In this document: positions 43,645 to 53,778 of the stretch, in pieces
Layout: each line of letters starts with the position of its first letter
Numbering within the stretch: the stretch's first letter is position 1
Origin: Bacteroides faecis MAJ27
GTDB lineage: Bacteria > Bacteroidota > Bacteroidia > Bacteroidales > Bacteroidaceae
Direction: 5' to 3'
Length of the DNA stretch: 64,000 nucleotides
Assembly (NCBI RefSeq): GCF_900106755.1
Contig: NZ_FNNN01000020.1
Location: forward strand, 1 to 64,000
Notes under the pieces: model-generated
What the model was told of the DNA's origin: nothing
Seen by the model: the letters and a program-made list of their open reading frames with translations, nothing else
Database searches by the model: none
Program-made: the position numbers and the translations under genes

Positions 43645-43649
43645 TTTTA

Positions 43650-43940
43650 TTAAATATTACTATAAAAATCAATAGTATCTCCTTCTTTCAATGTTACAAT
43701 TGCTTTTTTGAATGCATTCGTACGGCCATTGATGATACCTGCTTTAGTATAACGGCTTTTATTTTTGCCTGCATACTTCACTGTATTCACATCAACTACA
43801 GTAACATTATAAAGAGCTTCAACTTCCTTCTTAATTTCCAGTTTGTTAGCATCAGGACGTACAACAAAGCCGAAACGATTCAGCTTATCAGTGATTGCAG
43901 TCATTTTCTCTGTTACCAACGGTTTAATAATAATTCCCAT
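43650..43940 (-). CDS. rplW: 50S ribosomal protein L23
   Basis: 96 residues; IIKPLVTEKMTAITDKLNRF and VVDVNTVKYAGKNKSRYTKA. Tunnel-exit protein that docks trigger factor and SRP. 5 bp before rplB. Confidence 0.97.
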   Translation of the reverse strand: MGIIIKPLVTEKMTAITDKLNRFGFVVRPDANKLEIKKEVEALYNVTVVDVNTVKYAGKNKSRYTKAGIINGRTNAFKKAIVTLKEGDTIDFYSNI

Positions 43941-43956
43941 TATTTAAGCCTCCTTT

Positions 43957-44583
43957 TTAAATTAAGATATTGTCAATAGCCTTCAAAGAGTTTTCTGTAA
44001 GCACAACAACCCCAGCATTCAATACTCTGTAAGTATTTAATCCTGAGACAGTCTGCACGTTTGCACCCTCTATGTTACGAGCTGACAAATATACGTTTTT
44101 ATTTGCTTCCGGTAAAATTACGAGTAGCTTTTTATCGGAAACTTTAAGATTTTTTGTCATAGCAACGAAATCTTTTGTCTTAGGAGCTTCAAAAACGAAG
44201 TCTTCAACAACAATAAGCGCGTTGTTCTGAACTTTATAAGACAATGCTGACTTACGAGCCAATGTCTTAACTTTTTTATTCAACTTGAAGAAGTAGTCTC
44301 TTGGTTTCGGACCAAAAACACGAGCACCACCAACGAGCACCGGTGAATTCATATCACCACGACGTGCTCCACCACCACCTTTCTGGCGACCGATCTTACG
44401 AGTAGAGCCACTGATTTCACTTCTTTCTTTTGACTTATGAGTACCCTGACGCTGGTTGGCCATAAATTGCTTTACATCCAAATAGATAGCGTGGTCGTTG
44501 GGCTCAATTCCGAAGATAGATTCGTTTAACGTAACCTTTCTCCCAGTGTCTTCACCTTTAATGTTATATACGTTAACTTCCAT
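43957..44583 (-). CDS. rplD: 50S ribosomal protein L4
   Basis: 208 residues; the extended loop with TRKIGRQKGGGGARRGDMNS reaches the exit tunnel, and VFGPKPRDYFFKLNKKVKTL follows. In E. coli L4 also represses the S10 operon; whether that holds here is unknown. The start codon overlaps the rplC stop by one base (TAATG). Confidence 0.98.
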   Translation of the reverse strand: MEVNVYNIKGEDTGRKVTLNESIFGIEPNDHAIYLDVKQFMANQRQGTHKSKERSEISGSTRKIGRQKGGGGARRGDMNSPVLVGGARVFGPKPRDYFFKLNKKVKTLARKSALSYKVQNNALIVVEDFVFEAPKTKDFVAMTKNLKVSDKKLLVILPEANKNVYLSARNIEGANVQTVSGLNTYRVLNAGVVVLTENSLKAIDNILI

Positions 44584-45200
44584 TATTTCTCAATTATTAC
44601 GATTGAACCTTTGCAACCCGGGATAGAACCTTTGATCAAAAGAAGGTTATGATCCGCGATTACTTTTAATACCTGCAAGTTTTGAACAGTAACTCTGTCA
44701 CCACCGAGCTGTCCGCCCATGCGCATTCCTTTGAATACTTTAGCTGGATAAGAACAAGCACCGATAGAACCCGGCTTACGAGCACGATTATGCTGACCGT
44801 GAGTAGCTTGACCTACACCACCGAAACCATGTCTCTTAACTACACCCTGGAAGCCTTTACCTTTAGAAGTTCCGACAACATCTACGAAAGTAGCGTCATT
44901 AAACATCTCTACAGTAATAGTATCACCCAGATTCAACTCTGTTTCAAATTCTTTGAACTCGGCCAAGTGTCTCTTCGGTGTTACTCCAGCTCTCTTAAAG
45001 TGACCCATCAACGGTTTAGTTGTATGTTTTTCCTTTTTGTCCTGAAAACCCAACTGAACAGCTGCATAGCCATCTTTTTCGACAGTTTTAACCTGAGTAA
45101 CAACACAAGGACCTGCTTCGATAACAGTGCATGGTACATTCTTACCATCAGCACTGAAAACGGATGTCATTCCGATTTTTTTTCCTAATAATCCTGGCAT
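44583..45200 (-). CDS. rplC: 50S ribosomal protein L3
   Basis: 205 residues; PGLLGKKIGMTSVFSADGKN, GKGFQGVVKRHGFGGVGQAT with the long loop that points to the peptidyl transferase centre (SIGACSYPAKVFKGMRMGGQ). 18 bp after rpsJ. Confidence 0.98.
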   Translation of the reverse strand: MPGLLGKKIGMTSVFSADGKNVPCTVIEAGPCVVTQVKTVEKDGYAAVQLGFQDKKEKHTTKPLMGHFKRAGVTPKRHLAEFKEFETELNLGDTITVEMFNDATFVDVVGTSKGKGFQGVVKRHGFGGVGQATHGQHNRARKPGSIGACSYPAKVFKGMRMGGQLGGDRVTVQNLQVLKVIADHNLLLIKGSIPGCKGSIVIIEK

Positions 45201-45218
45201 TTCACTAATTTTTAATTA

Positions 45219-45524
45219 TCAAACTTTAATTTCTACTTCCACACCACTCGGCAACTCAAGCTTCATAAGAGCATCTACTGTCTTAGCAGTTGAGCTATAG
45301 ATGTCGATCAATCTCTTATAAGAAGAGAGTTCAAACTGTTCACGTGACTTCTTGTTAACGAAAGTCGAGCGGTTTACTGTAAAGATACGCTTGTGCGTAG
45401 GCAGAGGAATTGGACCACTAACAATAGCACCCGTAGCCTTTACGGTTCTTACAATCTTCTCAGCTGACTTGTCAACCAAGTTGTGGTCGTAAGATTTCAA
45501 TTTAATTCTAATTTTCTGACTCAT
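45219..45524 (-). CDS. rpsJ: 30S ribosomal protein S10 (NusE)
   Basis: 101 residues; IRIKLKSYDHNLVDKSAEKI, GPIPLPTHKRIFTVNRS and LPSGVEVEIKV are diagnostic. First gene of the S10 cluster; besides its ribosomal place S10 links NusG to the ribosome or NusB in antitermination. Follows fusA after an 84-bp gap with a strong hairpin. Confidence 0.98.
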   Translation of the reverse strand: MSQKIRIKLKSYDHNLVDKSAEKIVRTVKATGAIVSGPIPLPTHKRIFTVNRSTFVNKKSREQFELSSYKRLIDIYSSTAKTVDALMKLELPSGVEVEIKV

Positions 45525-45560
45525 TATGGTTTTAAATTAATATATTTATAAATAAGATAA

Positions 45561-45596
45561 AGCGGCAGGCTAAGAGTCATTCGCTAGCCTGCTGCT
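45561..45596 (-). terminator. Hairpin between fusA and rpsJ (attenuator-like)
   Basis: AGCGGCAGGCTA (45561-45572) pairs with TAGCCTGCTGCT (45585-45596) with one G-U pair, 13 nt after the fusA stop. The minus strand then reads TTATCTTATTTATAAA, a weak U-tract. No -7 element is visible before rpsJ, so partial termination with read-through into the S10 cluster is likely. Confidence 0.55.
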
Positions 45597-45608
45597 TTTG
45601 ATATTCTT

Positions 45609-47726
45609 TTAGAGTAAATCAGCACGTCCTTTTACTTCTTCCAATACTGCCTTAGCAATAGAGTTAGAAACTTGAGCGTGATGAGAATATACCATTGATG
45701 AAGTTGCGCGACCTGATGTAATAGTACGTAACGCTGTTACATAACCAAACATTTCAGCCAGTGGCACCATTGCTTTCACGATACGAGCACCGGAACGGCT
45801 AGATTCCATCCCTTCAACCTGGCCACGACGCTTATTCAAGTCACCGATCACATCACCCATGTTTTCTTCCGGAGTAACAACCTCCAGTTTCATGATAGGC
45901 TCCATCAATACCGGACCAGCTTTAGCACATGCATTCTTATATGCCTGAATAGCACAGATTTCGAAAGACAACTGGTCAGAGTCAACCGGGTGGAATGAAC
46001 CATCAATCAAAGTTACTTTCATTGAATCCAACGGATATCCGGCCAACACACCGTTCTTCATTGCGCTTGTGAAACCTTTCTGAACTGAAGGAATAAATTC
46101 TTTAGGAATATTACCACCCTTCACTTCATCGATAAACTGCAATCCGCCTTCTTTGAAATCTTCATCAACAGGACCGATCTTAACGATAATATCTGCAAAC
46201 TTACCACGACCACCAGACTGTTTCTTATAAACTTCACGAAGATCAACTGTCTTAGTGATAGCTTCTTTATAATTAACCTGAGGTTTACCTTGGTTACATT
46301 CTACTTTAAATTCACGTTTCAAACGGTCAATAATGATATCCAAGTGCAACTCACCCATACCAGAGATTACAGTCTGTCCTGTTTGCTCATCAGTCTTAAC
46401 TGTAAATGTCGGATCTTCTTCAGCGAGCTTAGCCAAACCGTTAGACAATTTATCCATGTCTTTCTGAGTTTTAGGCTCAACTGCAATACCGATTACCGGT
46501 TCTGGGAAGTCCATAGACTCTAATACGATCGGAGCTGTTTCATCACAAAGCGTATCACCTGTATGAATATCTTTAAAACCTACACCTGCACCAATATCAC
46601 CAGCACCGATTACTTCAACCGGATTCTGCTTGTTTGAATGCATCTGGAACAGACGAGAAACACGTTCTTTCTTACCAGAGCGAGAATTATAGATATAAGA
46701 ACCAGCTTCAATCTTACCCGAATATACACGGAAGAAAGTCAAACGACCTACATAAGGGTCAGTAGCAATCTTAAATGCCAAAGCTGATGTTTTCTCATCA
46801 TCACTCGGTTTACGATCTTCTTCTGCACCTGTATTCGGATTTGTACCAATCACATTCTCAGTATCCAATGGAGAAGGCAAGAAAGCACAAACATAATCCA
46901 ACAATGTCTGAACACCCTTATTCTTAAATGAAGAGCCACACAACATTGGTACAACTGCCATCTGAACTGTTGCATTGCGGAGAGCTCTCAACACTTCTTC
47001 TTCTGTAATAGTAGAAGGATCGTCGAAATATTTCTCCATCAAAGCATCGTCAAACTCAGCTACCTTTTCAAGCATTTTATCTCTCCATTCATTTGCTTCA
47101 TCAACGAGATCTGCCGGTATTTCTTCAACTGTATAGTCAGCCCCCATTGTTTCATCATGCCAATAGATAGCTTTCATTTTAATCAAGTCTACTAGACCTT
47201 TGAAGGTTTCCTCAGCACCAATAGGAACAACGATTGGACAAGGATTAGCACCCAAAACAGCTTTCATCTGGCGTACAACCTCAAAGAAGTCAGCACCCGA
47301 ACGGTCCATTTTGTTTACGTACGCAATACGTGGCACATTATACTTATCAGCTTGACGCCATACAGTTTCTGATTGAGGTTCTACACCACCTACTGCACAG
47401 TAAGCAGCCACAGCACCATCCAGGATACGTAACGAACGTTCTACTTCAGCAGTAAAGTCAACGTGTCCCGGAGTGTCAATCAAGTTGATTTTATAAGTAT
47501 CACCAGCATATTTCCATCTTGTTGTTGTTGCAGCAGATGTAATAGTAATACCACGTTCTTGCTCCTGTTCCATCCAGTCCATTGTTGCAGCGCCATCGTG
47601 TACCTCACCAATTTTGTGAGTCAATCCAGTGTAGAACAGGATACGTTCAGAAGTTGTTGTTTTTCCGGCATCAATGTGAGCCATGATACCGATATTACGA
47701 GTCAAATGTAAATCTGTCTTTGCCAT
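45609..47726 (-). CDS. fusA: Translation elongation factor G
   Basis: 705 residues. GTPase motifs: P-loop AHIDAGKTT (16-24), DTPGHVDF and NKMD; then domains II-V with the C-terminal EGMESSRSGARIVKAMVPLA. EF-G drives translocation and, with RRF, ribosome recycling. Placed after rpsG in the classic str order rpsL-rpsG-fusA, with tuf located elsewhere (60765-61949). Confidence 0.98.
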   Translation of the reverse strand: MAKTDLHLTRNIGIMAHIDAGKTTTSERILFYTGLTHKIGEVHDGAATMDWMEQEQERGITITSAATTTRWKYAGDTYKINLIDTPGHVDFTAEVERSLRILDGAVAAYCAVGGVEPQSETVWRQADKYNVPRIAYVNKMDRSGADFFEVVRQMKAVLGANPCPIVVPIGAEETFKGLVDLIKMKAIYWHDETMGADYTVEEIPADLVDEANEWRDKMLEKVAEFDDALMEKYFDDPSTITEEEVLRALRNATVQMAVVPMLCGSSFKNKGVQTLLDYVCAFLPSPLDTENVIGTNPNTGAEEDRKPSDDEKTSALAFKIATDPYVGRLTFFRVYSGKIEAGSYIYNSRSGKKERVSRLFQMHSNKQNPVEVIGAGDIGAGVGFKDIHTGDTLCDETAPIVLESMDFPEPVIGIAVEPKTQKDMDKLSNGLAKLAEEDPTFTVKTDEQTGQTVISGMGELHLDIIIDRLKREFKVECNQGKPQVNYKEAITKTVDLREVYKKQSGGRGKFADIIVKIGPVDEDFKEGGLQFIDEVKGGNIPKEFIPSVQKGFTSAMKNGVLAGYPLDSMKVTLIDGSFHPVDSDQLSFEICAIQAYKNACAKAGPVLMEPIMKLEVVTPEENMGDVIGDLNKRRGQVEGMESSRSGARIVKAMVPLAEMFGYVTALRTITSGRATSSMVYSHHAQVSNSIAKAVLEEVKGRADLL

Positions 47727-47781
47727 TTTCTTATTCCTTTACTTTAAGTTTTTAATCTAAATCGGTTATATTCTTATAGTA

Positions 47782-48258
47782 TTAGAATCTGAAATGGGCA
47801 AATGCACGGTTAGCTTCAGCCATTCTATGCATATCTTCTTTACGTTTGTATGCACCACCTTGTTCGTTAAAGGCATCCATGATTTCAGCAGCCAATTTGT
47901 CTGCCATAGATTTACCACCTCTTTTGCGAGCAAACAGAATCAAGTTTTTCATTGAAACCGATTCTTTACGATCAGGACGGATTTCAGTAGGAACCTGGAA
48001 GGTAGCACCACCTACACGACGAGATTTTACTTCTACTTGCGGAGTTACATTATCCAAAGCCTTTTTCCAGATTTCGAGAGCTGATTTTTCTTCGTTAGGA
48101 AGTTTTGCTTTCACTGTTTCCAGAGCGGCATAAAAGATTTCATAAGACGCATTCTTTTTACCATCATACATCAAATGGTTTACAAACTTAGAAACCTTTT
48201 GGTCATTAAAAACGGGATCCGGAAGGATTACGCGTTTTTTGGGTTTTGCTTTTCTCAT
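47782..48258 (-). CDS. rpsG: 30S ribosomal protein S7
   Basis: 158 residues from ATG at 48258 ([20 protein letters not shown]); an upstream in-frame start would add 21 unusual residues. [20 protein letters not shown] and [20 protein letters not shown] are conserved. Primary 16S binder that organises the 30S head. A 143-bp gap with a small TCTCC/GGAGA hairpin separates it from rpsL. Confidence 0.98.
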
Positions 48259-48401
48259 TTGTTTGAAAAATAATGTTTTTGTTCTTGGTTGTCTACTTCT
48301 TGACTTCTTCAACTCTCCCACCGGAGAATTTACTCAACCTTTAGCATTTCCAACAAACTAAAACGTAAGTTATTACTTTAATTCTAATTAGGTTTTAATC
48401 C

Positions 48402-48803
48402 TTATTTTTTCTTAGCCGGCGCAGCTTGTCCTGGTTTCGGACGCTTAGCTCCGTATTTAGAACGTCTTTGAGTACGACCAGCAACACCTGCAGTATCAAG
48501 TGTACCACGTACAATGTGGTAACGTACACCAGGAAGGTCTTTTACACGACCGCCACGTACCAAAACGATTGAGTGTTCCTGCAAGTTGTGTCCTTCTCCC
48601 GGAATGTATGAGTTAACCTCTTTTTGGTTAGTCAAACGTACACGAGCTACTTTACGCATTGCAGAGTTCGGCTTCTTCGGAGTAGTAGTATATACTCTCA
48701 CGCAAACGCCACGTCTTTGAGGACATGAATCCAAGGCTGGAGATTTACTTTTCTCCACCAGCACTTCGCGTCCTTTTCTTACTAATTGCTGAATTGTAGG
48801 CAT
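48402..48803 (-). CDS. rpsL: 30S ribosomal protein S12
   Basis: 133 residues; LDSCPQRRGVCVRVYTTTPK with K43/K44 in TPKKPNSA and K88 in GGRVKDLPG are the wild-type residues at positions where streptomycin-resistance changes occur. S12 monitors decoding at the A site. First gene of the str cluster with its own promoter. Confidence 0.98.
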   Translation of the reverse strand: MPTIQQLVRKGREVLVEKSKSPALDSCPQRRGVCVRVYTTTPKKPNSAMRKVARVRLTNQKEVNSYIPGEGHNLQEHSIVLVRGGRVKDLPGVRYHIVRGTLDTAGVAGRTQRRSKYGAKRPKPGQAAPAKKK

Positions 48804-48865
48804 TTTAATTGTTTTTTGATTTATATTATTGTTATATTAATTTCGTAACTATACATTTTGGGCTG

Positions 48866-48895
48866 CAAAAATACGAATAATATTTGAATATTCAA
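48866..48895 (-). promoter_or_regulatory. Promoter of the rpsL/str-S10 cluster
   Basis: Minus-strand TTG (48895-48893), 19 nt, then TATTTTTG (48873-48866): a full Bacteroidetes -33/-7 match, 63 nt upstream of rpsL. It lies in the gap after the DUF3467-type gene and probably drives the whole cluster. Confidence 0.75.
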
Positions 48896-48939
48896 TGCGC
48901 TACAACTTTTTTTTCTTTTTTAATGTTTTTATATCAACC

Positions 48940-49245
48940 TCATGCTTCGCCTTTTACAACACTTAGCGGAGGCATCGGTGACTCTTCAGAAATACGAATA
49001 GGTCCAAAAGCACGTTCATACTTTGCTATGTTATCCTCCAATGCCCGCAACAAGCGTTTTGCGTGTTCTGGAGCTACTATAATACGAGATTGCACTCCTG
49101 CTTTCGGCACTCCTGGCATAACCCGTACAAAGTCTAGAATAAACTCTGAGCTTGAATGAGTAATGATTGCAAGATTCGCATAAGTTCCTTGCGCTACTTC
49201 TTCTTTCAACTCGATCTGTAACTGGTTGTTATTTTGTTCTTCCAT
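48940..49245 (-). CDS. DUF3467-type protein
   Basis: 101 residues from ATG at 49245 (MEEQNNNQLQIELKEEVAQG). The block YANLAIITHSSSEFILDFVRVMPG followed by SRIIVAPEHAKRLLRALEDN matches the small conserved DUF3467 family of Bacteroidetes and others, which has no established function. It sits between rpoC and rpsL, a position typical in Bacteroidales, and a terminator separates it from rpoC. Confidence 0.88.
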   Translation of the reverse strand: MEEQNNNQLQIELKEEVAQGTYANLAIITHSSSEFILDFVRVMPGVPKAGVQSRIIVAPEHAKRLLRALEDNIAKYERAFGPIRISEESPMPPLSVVKGEA

Positions 49246-49326
49246 ATTAAATAAGATAAAATGTTTTTTTGCAAAATAACAAAATTTTATCGAGATAAGA
49301 ATGATACAGTCAGGTAAAAGAAACAA

Positions 49327-49367
49327 AAAAAGGAGCAACTGCCCTATTACAGCAATCGCTCCTTTTT
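49327..49367 (-). terminator. Terminator of the rpoBC transcript
   Basis: AAAAAGGAGC (49327-49336) and GCTCCTTTTT (49358-49367) pair perfectly, 21 nt past the rpoC stop; on the minus strand the stem runs into TTTTTTGTTT. Confidence 0.8.
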
Positions 49368-49388
49368 CATATAGTCAATTGAATTGTA

Positions 49389-52300
49389 TTATTCTACTTC
49401 ATTGTAATCAAGTACTGTCTTCTTGTTCGCCAAGATACGATCATACTCTTCTTTTGAACCAACGATAATCTTTTCAAATTCACGCTGACCTGTACCTGCC
49501 GGAATTAAGTGACCGCAAATTACGTTTTCCTTCATTCCTTCAAGTTTATCTGTCTTGCCATTGATAGCAGCCTCATTCAATACCTTCGTTGTTTCCTGGA
49601 AGGATGCAGCTGACATAAAGCTTGAAGTCTGCAGTGCAGCACGCGTAATACCCTGAAGAATCTGAGTAGAAGTTGCAGCTACAGCATCACGTACCTCAAC
49701 AGGTTTCAAGTCACGGCGCTTCAGCATACTGTTCTCATCACGCAACTTGCGGGCAGTCACAATCTGTCCCGGCTGCATATTCTGAGAATCACCTGCATCA
49801 ACAACGACTTTCTTACCCCAGATACGATCGTTCTCTTCCATAAACTCAAGCTTATCCACTACCTGTTGTTCCAAGAAGCGAGTATCACCCGGCTCATCGA
49901 TCTGAACCTTACGCATCATCTGGCGAACGATAATCTCAAAATGCTTATCATTGATCTTCACACCCTGCAGACGGTATACATCCTGAACTTCATTCACAAT
50001 ATATTCCTGTACAGCCGTAGGACCTTTAATTGCCAGGATATCAGCCGGAGTAGTAGCACCGTCAGATAATGGAGTACCAGCACGCACATAGTCGTTCTCC
50101 TGAACCAGAATCTGTTTGGACAATGCAACAAGATACTTCTTCACTTCACCTGTTTTCGAAGTTACGATGATTTCACGGTTACCACGCTTGATCTTACCCA
50201 TTGTAACCTCACCGTCAATTTCAGAAACGACAGCAGGATTAGACGGATTACGTGCTTCAAACAACTCAGTAACACGAGGAAGACCACCCGTGATGTCACC
50301 CGCCTTACCTACAGCACGCGGAATCTTCACGATTACTTCACCGGCTTTCACTTTCTGACCATTTTCAATAATCACGTGACCACCTACCGGTAAATTATAA
50401 GTACGAATCAAATCACCGTCTTCTGTCAGGATATGAGCCGAAGGAACTTTCGTTTTATCCTTAGATTCAATAATAATGATTTCACGAAGACCGGTTGCTT
50501 CATCCGATTCCACTTTATAAGTAACATTCTCAATTACACCTTCGAATTCAATCTTACCAGTTGCTTCAGTTATAATAACGGCATTGAACGGGTCCCATTT
50601 AGCAATTAACTTACCCTTTTCAACCAGATCACCATCCGAAACATATAATGTAGAACCATAAGGTACATTGTGCGTAGAAAGAACGATACCAGTATTTACG
50701 TCCACAAAACGAACTTCAGCCAAACGGCCTACCACTACTTTTGCAGCTTCACCCATTTCGTCTACGATATCTACCGTACGAAGTTCTTCAAATTCCAGAC
50801 GAGCACTGTTCTTAGCCACAATACTTGCATTTGCCGCAATATTCGCAGCAGTACCACCGGCGTGGAATGTACGCAATGTCAACTGTGTACCCGGCTCACC
50901 GATTGACTGAGCAGCAATTACACCGACAGCCTCACCCTTCTGAACCATGCGGCTTGTTGCCAGGTTACGTCCGTAACACTTAGCACAAACACCCTTCTTC
51001 GCTTCACAAGTCAATACAGAACGGATTTCAACGCTTTCAATCGGAGAATCCTGAATCTTCTTAGCAACTTCTTCTGTGATTTCTTCACCACCGGCAACAA
51101 GCAATTCGCCTGTAGTAGGATGAATAATATCATGTACAGAAACACGACCTAAGATGCGTTCATACAGGGTAGCGATTACTTCATCGTTATTCTTCAAGTC
51201 TGTACAAACCAATCCACGAAGTGTACCGCAGTCTTCTTCTGTGATGATCACGTCGTGAGAAACGTCTACCAGACGACGAGTCAAATATCCGGCATCGGCA
51301 GTCTTCAAAGCGGTATCCGCCAAACCTTTACGGGCACCGTGAGTGGAGATAAAGTACTCCAACACAGAAAGTCCCTCTTTAAAGTTTGACAAGATCGGGT
51401 TTTCAATAATCTGACCACCTTCAGCACCAGCTTTCTGGGGCTTAGCCATCAAACCACGCATACCGGACAACTGACGAATCTGTTCTTTAGAACCACGGGC
51501 ACCCGAATCCAGCATCATGTATACAGAGTTAAATCCTTGGTCATCCGAAGAAATAGTTTTCATCAAGATGTTAGACAACTCAGAGTTCACATGTGTCCAG
51601 ATATCAATTACCTGATTATAACGTTCGTTGTTGGTAATGAACCCCATATTATAGTTATTTACGACTTGTTCAACTTCGTCGTAACCTTTTTGTACCAATG
51701 TCTCTTTTTCTTTCGGGATAATAATATCACCCAAGTTGAATGACAAACCACCCTTAAAGGCCATTTGGTAACCTAAGTTCTTGATTCCATCCAAGAAGTC
51801 TGCAGCTTTAGCCACACCACAAACCTTGATTACATCACTAATGATATCACGAAGAGATTTCTTAGAAATAATCGTATTGATATAACCTGCTTCAGGAGGA
51901 ACAATTTCATTAACAATCACACGTCCTACAGAGGTTTCACGCATAACGTCAACAATGTTACCATTTTCATCAACGTCTTTCACGATAACCTTTACCGGAG
52001 CATGAATATCTACCTTACCTTCATTATAAGCAATTAATGCTTCTTCCGGTCCGTAGAATGTAAGTCCTTCTCCCTTAGCACCGGCACGCAACTTGGTAAT
52101 ATAATACAAACCAAGAACCATATCCTGTGCAGGCACAGTAATAGGCGCACCATTTGCCGGATTCAGGATATTATGTGACTGAAGCATCAACATCTGAGCT
52201 TCAAGAATTGCTTCGTTACTCAAAGGCAAGTGAACAGCCATCTGGTCACCGTCAAAGTCGGCGTTGAATGCCGTACATGCCAACGGGTGCAACTGGATAG

Positions 52301-53672
52301 CTTTGCCTTCGATCATCTTCGGCTGGAATGCCTGGATACCCAAACGGTGCAATGTCGGAGCACGGTTCAACAGTACAGGATGTCCTTTCATTACGTGTTC
52401 CAGAATATCCCAGATCACCGCTTCCTTACGATCTACAATCTTCTTTGCAGATTTCACCGTCTTAACGATACCACGTTCAATGAGCTTACGGATAATAAAC
52501 GGCTTATAAAGTTCGGCAGCCATCAATTTAGGAATACCGCACTCACCCATCTTCAGTTCCGGACCAACGACAATTACCGAACGTGCAGAGTAGTCAACAC
52601 GTTTACCCAGCAAGTTCTGACGGAAACGTCCTTGTTTACCTTTCAAGCTATCAGACAGTGATTTCAACGGGCGGTTAGCATCCGTCTTCACTGCACTTGA
52701 TTTACGTGAATTATCGAACAATGAGTCTACAGATTCCTGAAGCATACGTTTCTCATTACGCAAGATTACTTCCGGAGCTTTGATTTCGATCAATCTCTTC
52801 AGACGGTTGTTACGAATGATAACACGACGATAAAGGTCATTCAAGTCAGAAGTAGCAAAACGACCACCATCCAATGGAACCAATGGACGAAGTTCGGGCG
52901 GAATAACCGGTACGATACGTACAATCATCCATTCCGGCTTGTTACGTCCACGTGATGCACGGAACGATTCTACAACCTGCAGACGTTTCAATGCCTCATT
53001 CTTACGTTGCTGTGAAGCATCATTGCCTGCACGGTGACGCAATTCATAAGACAGAGCATCCAGATCCAAACGAGCCAGCAAATCATAGATTGCTTCAGCT
53101 CCCATCTTAGCGATGAACTTATTCGGATCATTATCCTCCAGATATTGATTGTCCTTCGGAAGTGTATCCAGAATATCCAGATATTCTTCTTCAGAAAGTA
53201 AATCATATTCGGCAATGCCATCTTCAGCCTTTACACCCGGCTGAATAACAACATAACGTTCGTAATATATAATCGAATCCAGCTTCTTTGTCGGCAGTCC
53301 GAGCAAATAACCGATCTTATTTGGAAGCGAACGGAAATACCAGATGTGTGCCACCGGCACCACCAGCTGTATATGTCCCATACGTTCACGGCGTACTTTC
53401 TTTTCTGTAACTTCTACACCACAACGGTCGCAGACGATACCTTTATAACGGATACGCTTATATTTACCGCAATGGCATTCGTAATCCTTAATGGGACCAA
53501 AAATGCGCTCGCAGAACAAACCATCGCGTTCGGGTTTGTACGTACGGTAATTTATGGTTTCAGGCTTCAAAACTTCACCACTCGAATTCTCTAGGATTTC
53601 TTCCGGAGAAGCCAGACCAATTGAGATCTTCGAGAAATTGCTTTTCGTCTTATTTTCTTTTCTAAAAGCCAT
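49389..53672 (-). CDS. rpoC: RNA polymerase beta-prime subunit
   Basis: 1427 residues. Zinc site C66/C68/C81/C84 (CHCGKYKRI...CDRCGVEV), the clamp and rudder region, and the catalytic loop NADFDGDQ (470-477), whose D472, D474 and D476 hold the Mg ions for nucleotide addition. The trigger-loop/bridge-helix region follows, then a second zinc region (CEAKKGVCAKCYGRN). 106 bp after rpoB. Confidence 0.99.
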   Translation of the reverse strand: MAFRKENKTKSNFSKISIGLASPEEILENSSGEVLKPETINYRTYKPERDGLFCERIFGPIKDYECHCGKYKRIRYKGIVCDRCGVEVTEKKVRRERMGHIQLVVPVAHIWYFRSLPNKIGYLLGLPTKKLDSIIYYERYVVIQPGVKAEDGIAEYDLLSEEEYLDILDTLPKDNQYLEDNDPNKFIAKMGAEAIYDLLARLDLDALSYELRHRAGNDASQQRKNEALKRLQVVESFRASRGRNKPEWMIVRIVPVIPPELRPLVPLDGGRFATSDLNDLYRRVIIRNNRLKRLIEIKAPEVILRNEKRMLQESVDSLFDNSRKSSAVKTDANRPLKSLSDSLKGKQGRFRQNLLGKRVDYSARSVIVVGPELKMGECGIPKLMAAELYKPFIIRKLIERGIVKTVKSAKKIVDRKEAVIWDILEHVMKGHPVLLNRAPTLHRLGIQAFQPKMIEGKAIQLHPLACTAFNADFDGDQMAVHLPLSNEAILEAQMLMLQSHNILNPANGAPITVPAQDMVLGLYYITKLRAGAKGEGLTFYGPEEALIAYNEGKVDIHAPVKVIVKDVDENGNIVDVMRETSVGRVIVNEIVPPEAGYINTIISKKSLRDIISDVIKVCGVAKAADFLDGIKNLGYQMAFKGGLSFNLGDIIIPKEKETLVQKGYDEVEQVVNNYNMGFITNNERYNQVIDIWTHVNSELSNILMKTISSDDQGFNSVYMMLDSGARGSKEQIRQLSGMRGLMAKPQKAGAEGGQIIENPILSNFKEGLSVLEYFISTHGARKGLADTALKTADAGYLTRRLVDVSHDVIITEEDCGTLRGLVCTDLKNNDEVIATLYERILGRVSVHDIIHPTTGELLVAGGEEITEEVAKKIQDSPIESVEIRSVLTCEAKKGVCAKCYGRNLATSRMVQKGEAVGVIAAQSIGEPGTQLTLRTFHAGGTAANIAANASIVAKNSARLEFEELRTVDIVDEMGEAAKVVVGRLAEVRFVDVNTGIVLSTHNVPYGSTLYVSDGDLVEKGKLIAKWDPFNAVIITEATGKIEFEGVIENVTYKVESDEATGLREIIIIESKDKTKVPSAHILTEDGDLIRTYNLPVGGHVIIENGQKVKAGEVIVKIPRAVGKAGDITGGLPRVTELFEARNPSNPAVVSEIDGEVTMGKIKRGNREIIVTSKTGEVKKYLVALSKQILVQENDYVRAGTPLSDGATTPADILAIKGPTAVQEYIVNEVQDVYRLQGVKINDKHFEIIVRQMMRKVQIDEPGDTRFLEQQVVDKLEFMEENDRIWGKKVVVDAGDSQNMQPGQIVTARKLRDENSMLKRRDLKPVEVRDAVAATSTQILQGITRAALQTSSFMSAASFQETTKVLNEAAINGKTDKLEGMKENVICGHLIPAGTGQREFEKIIVGSKEEYDRILANKKTVLDYNEVE

Positions 53673-53778
53673 ACTCTATATAATTGAGATTTGATAATTG
53701 AATCATTGGAAATTGAAGAAGATGCGAATGTCAACAGACCTTCATCGGCCTATTGACATCCTGCATTCTTTCATTATT

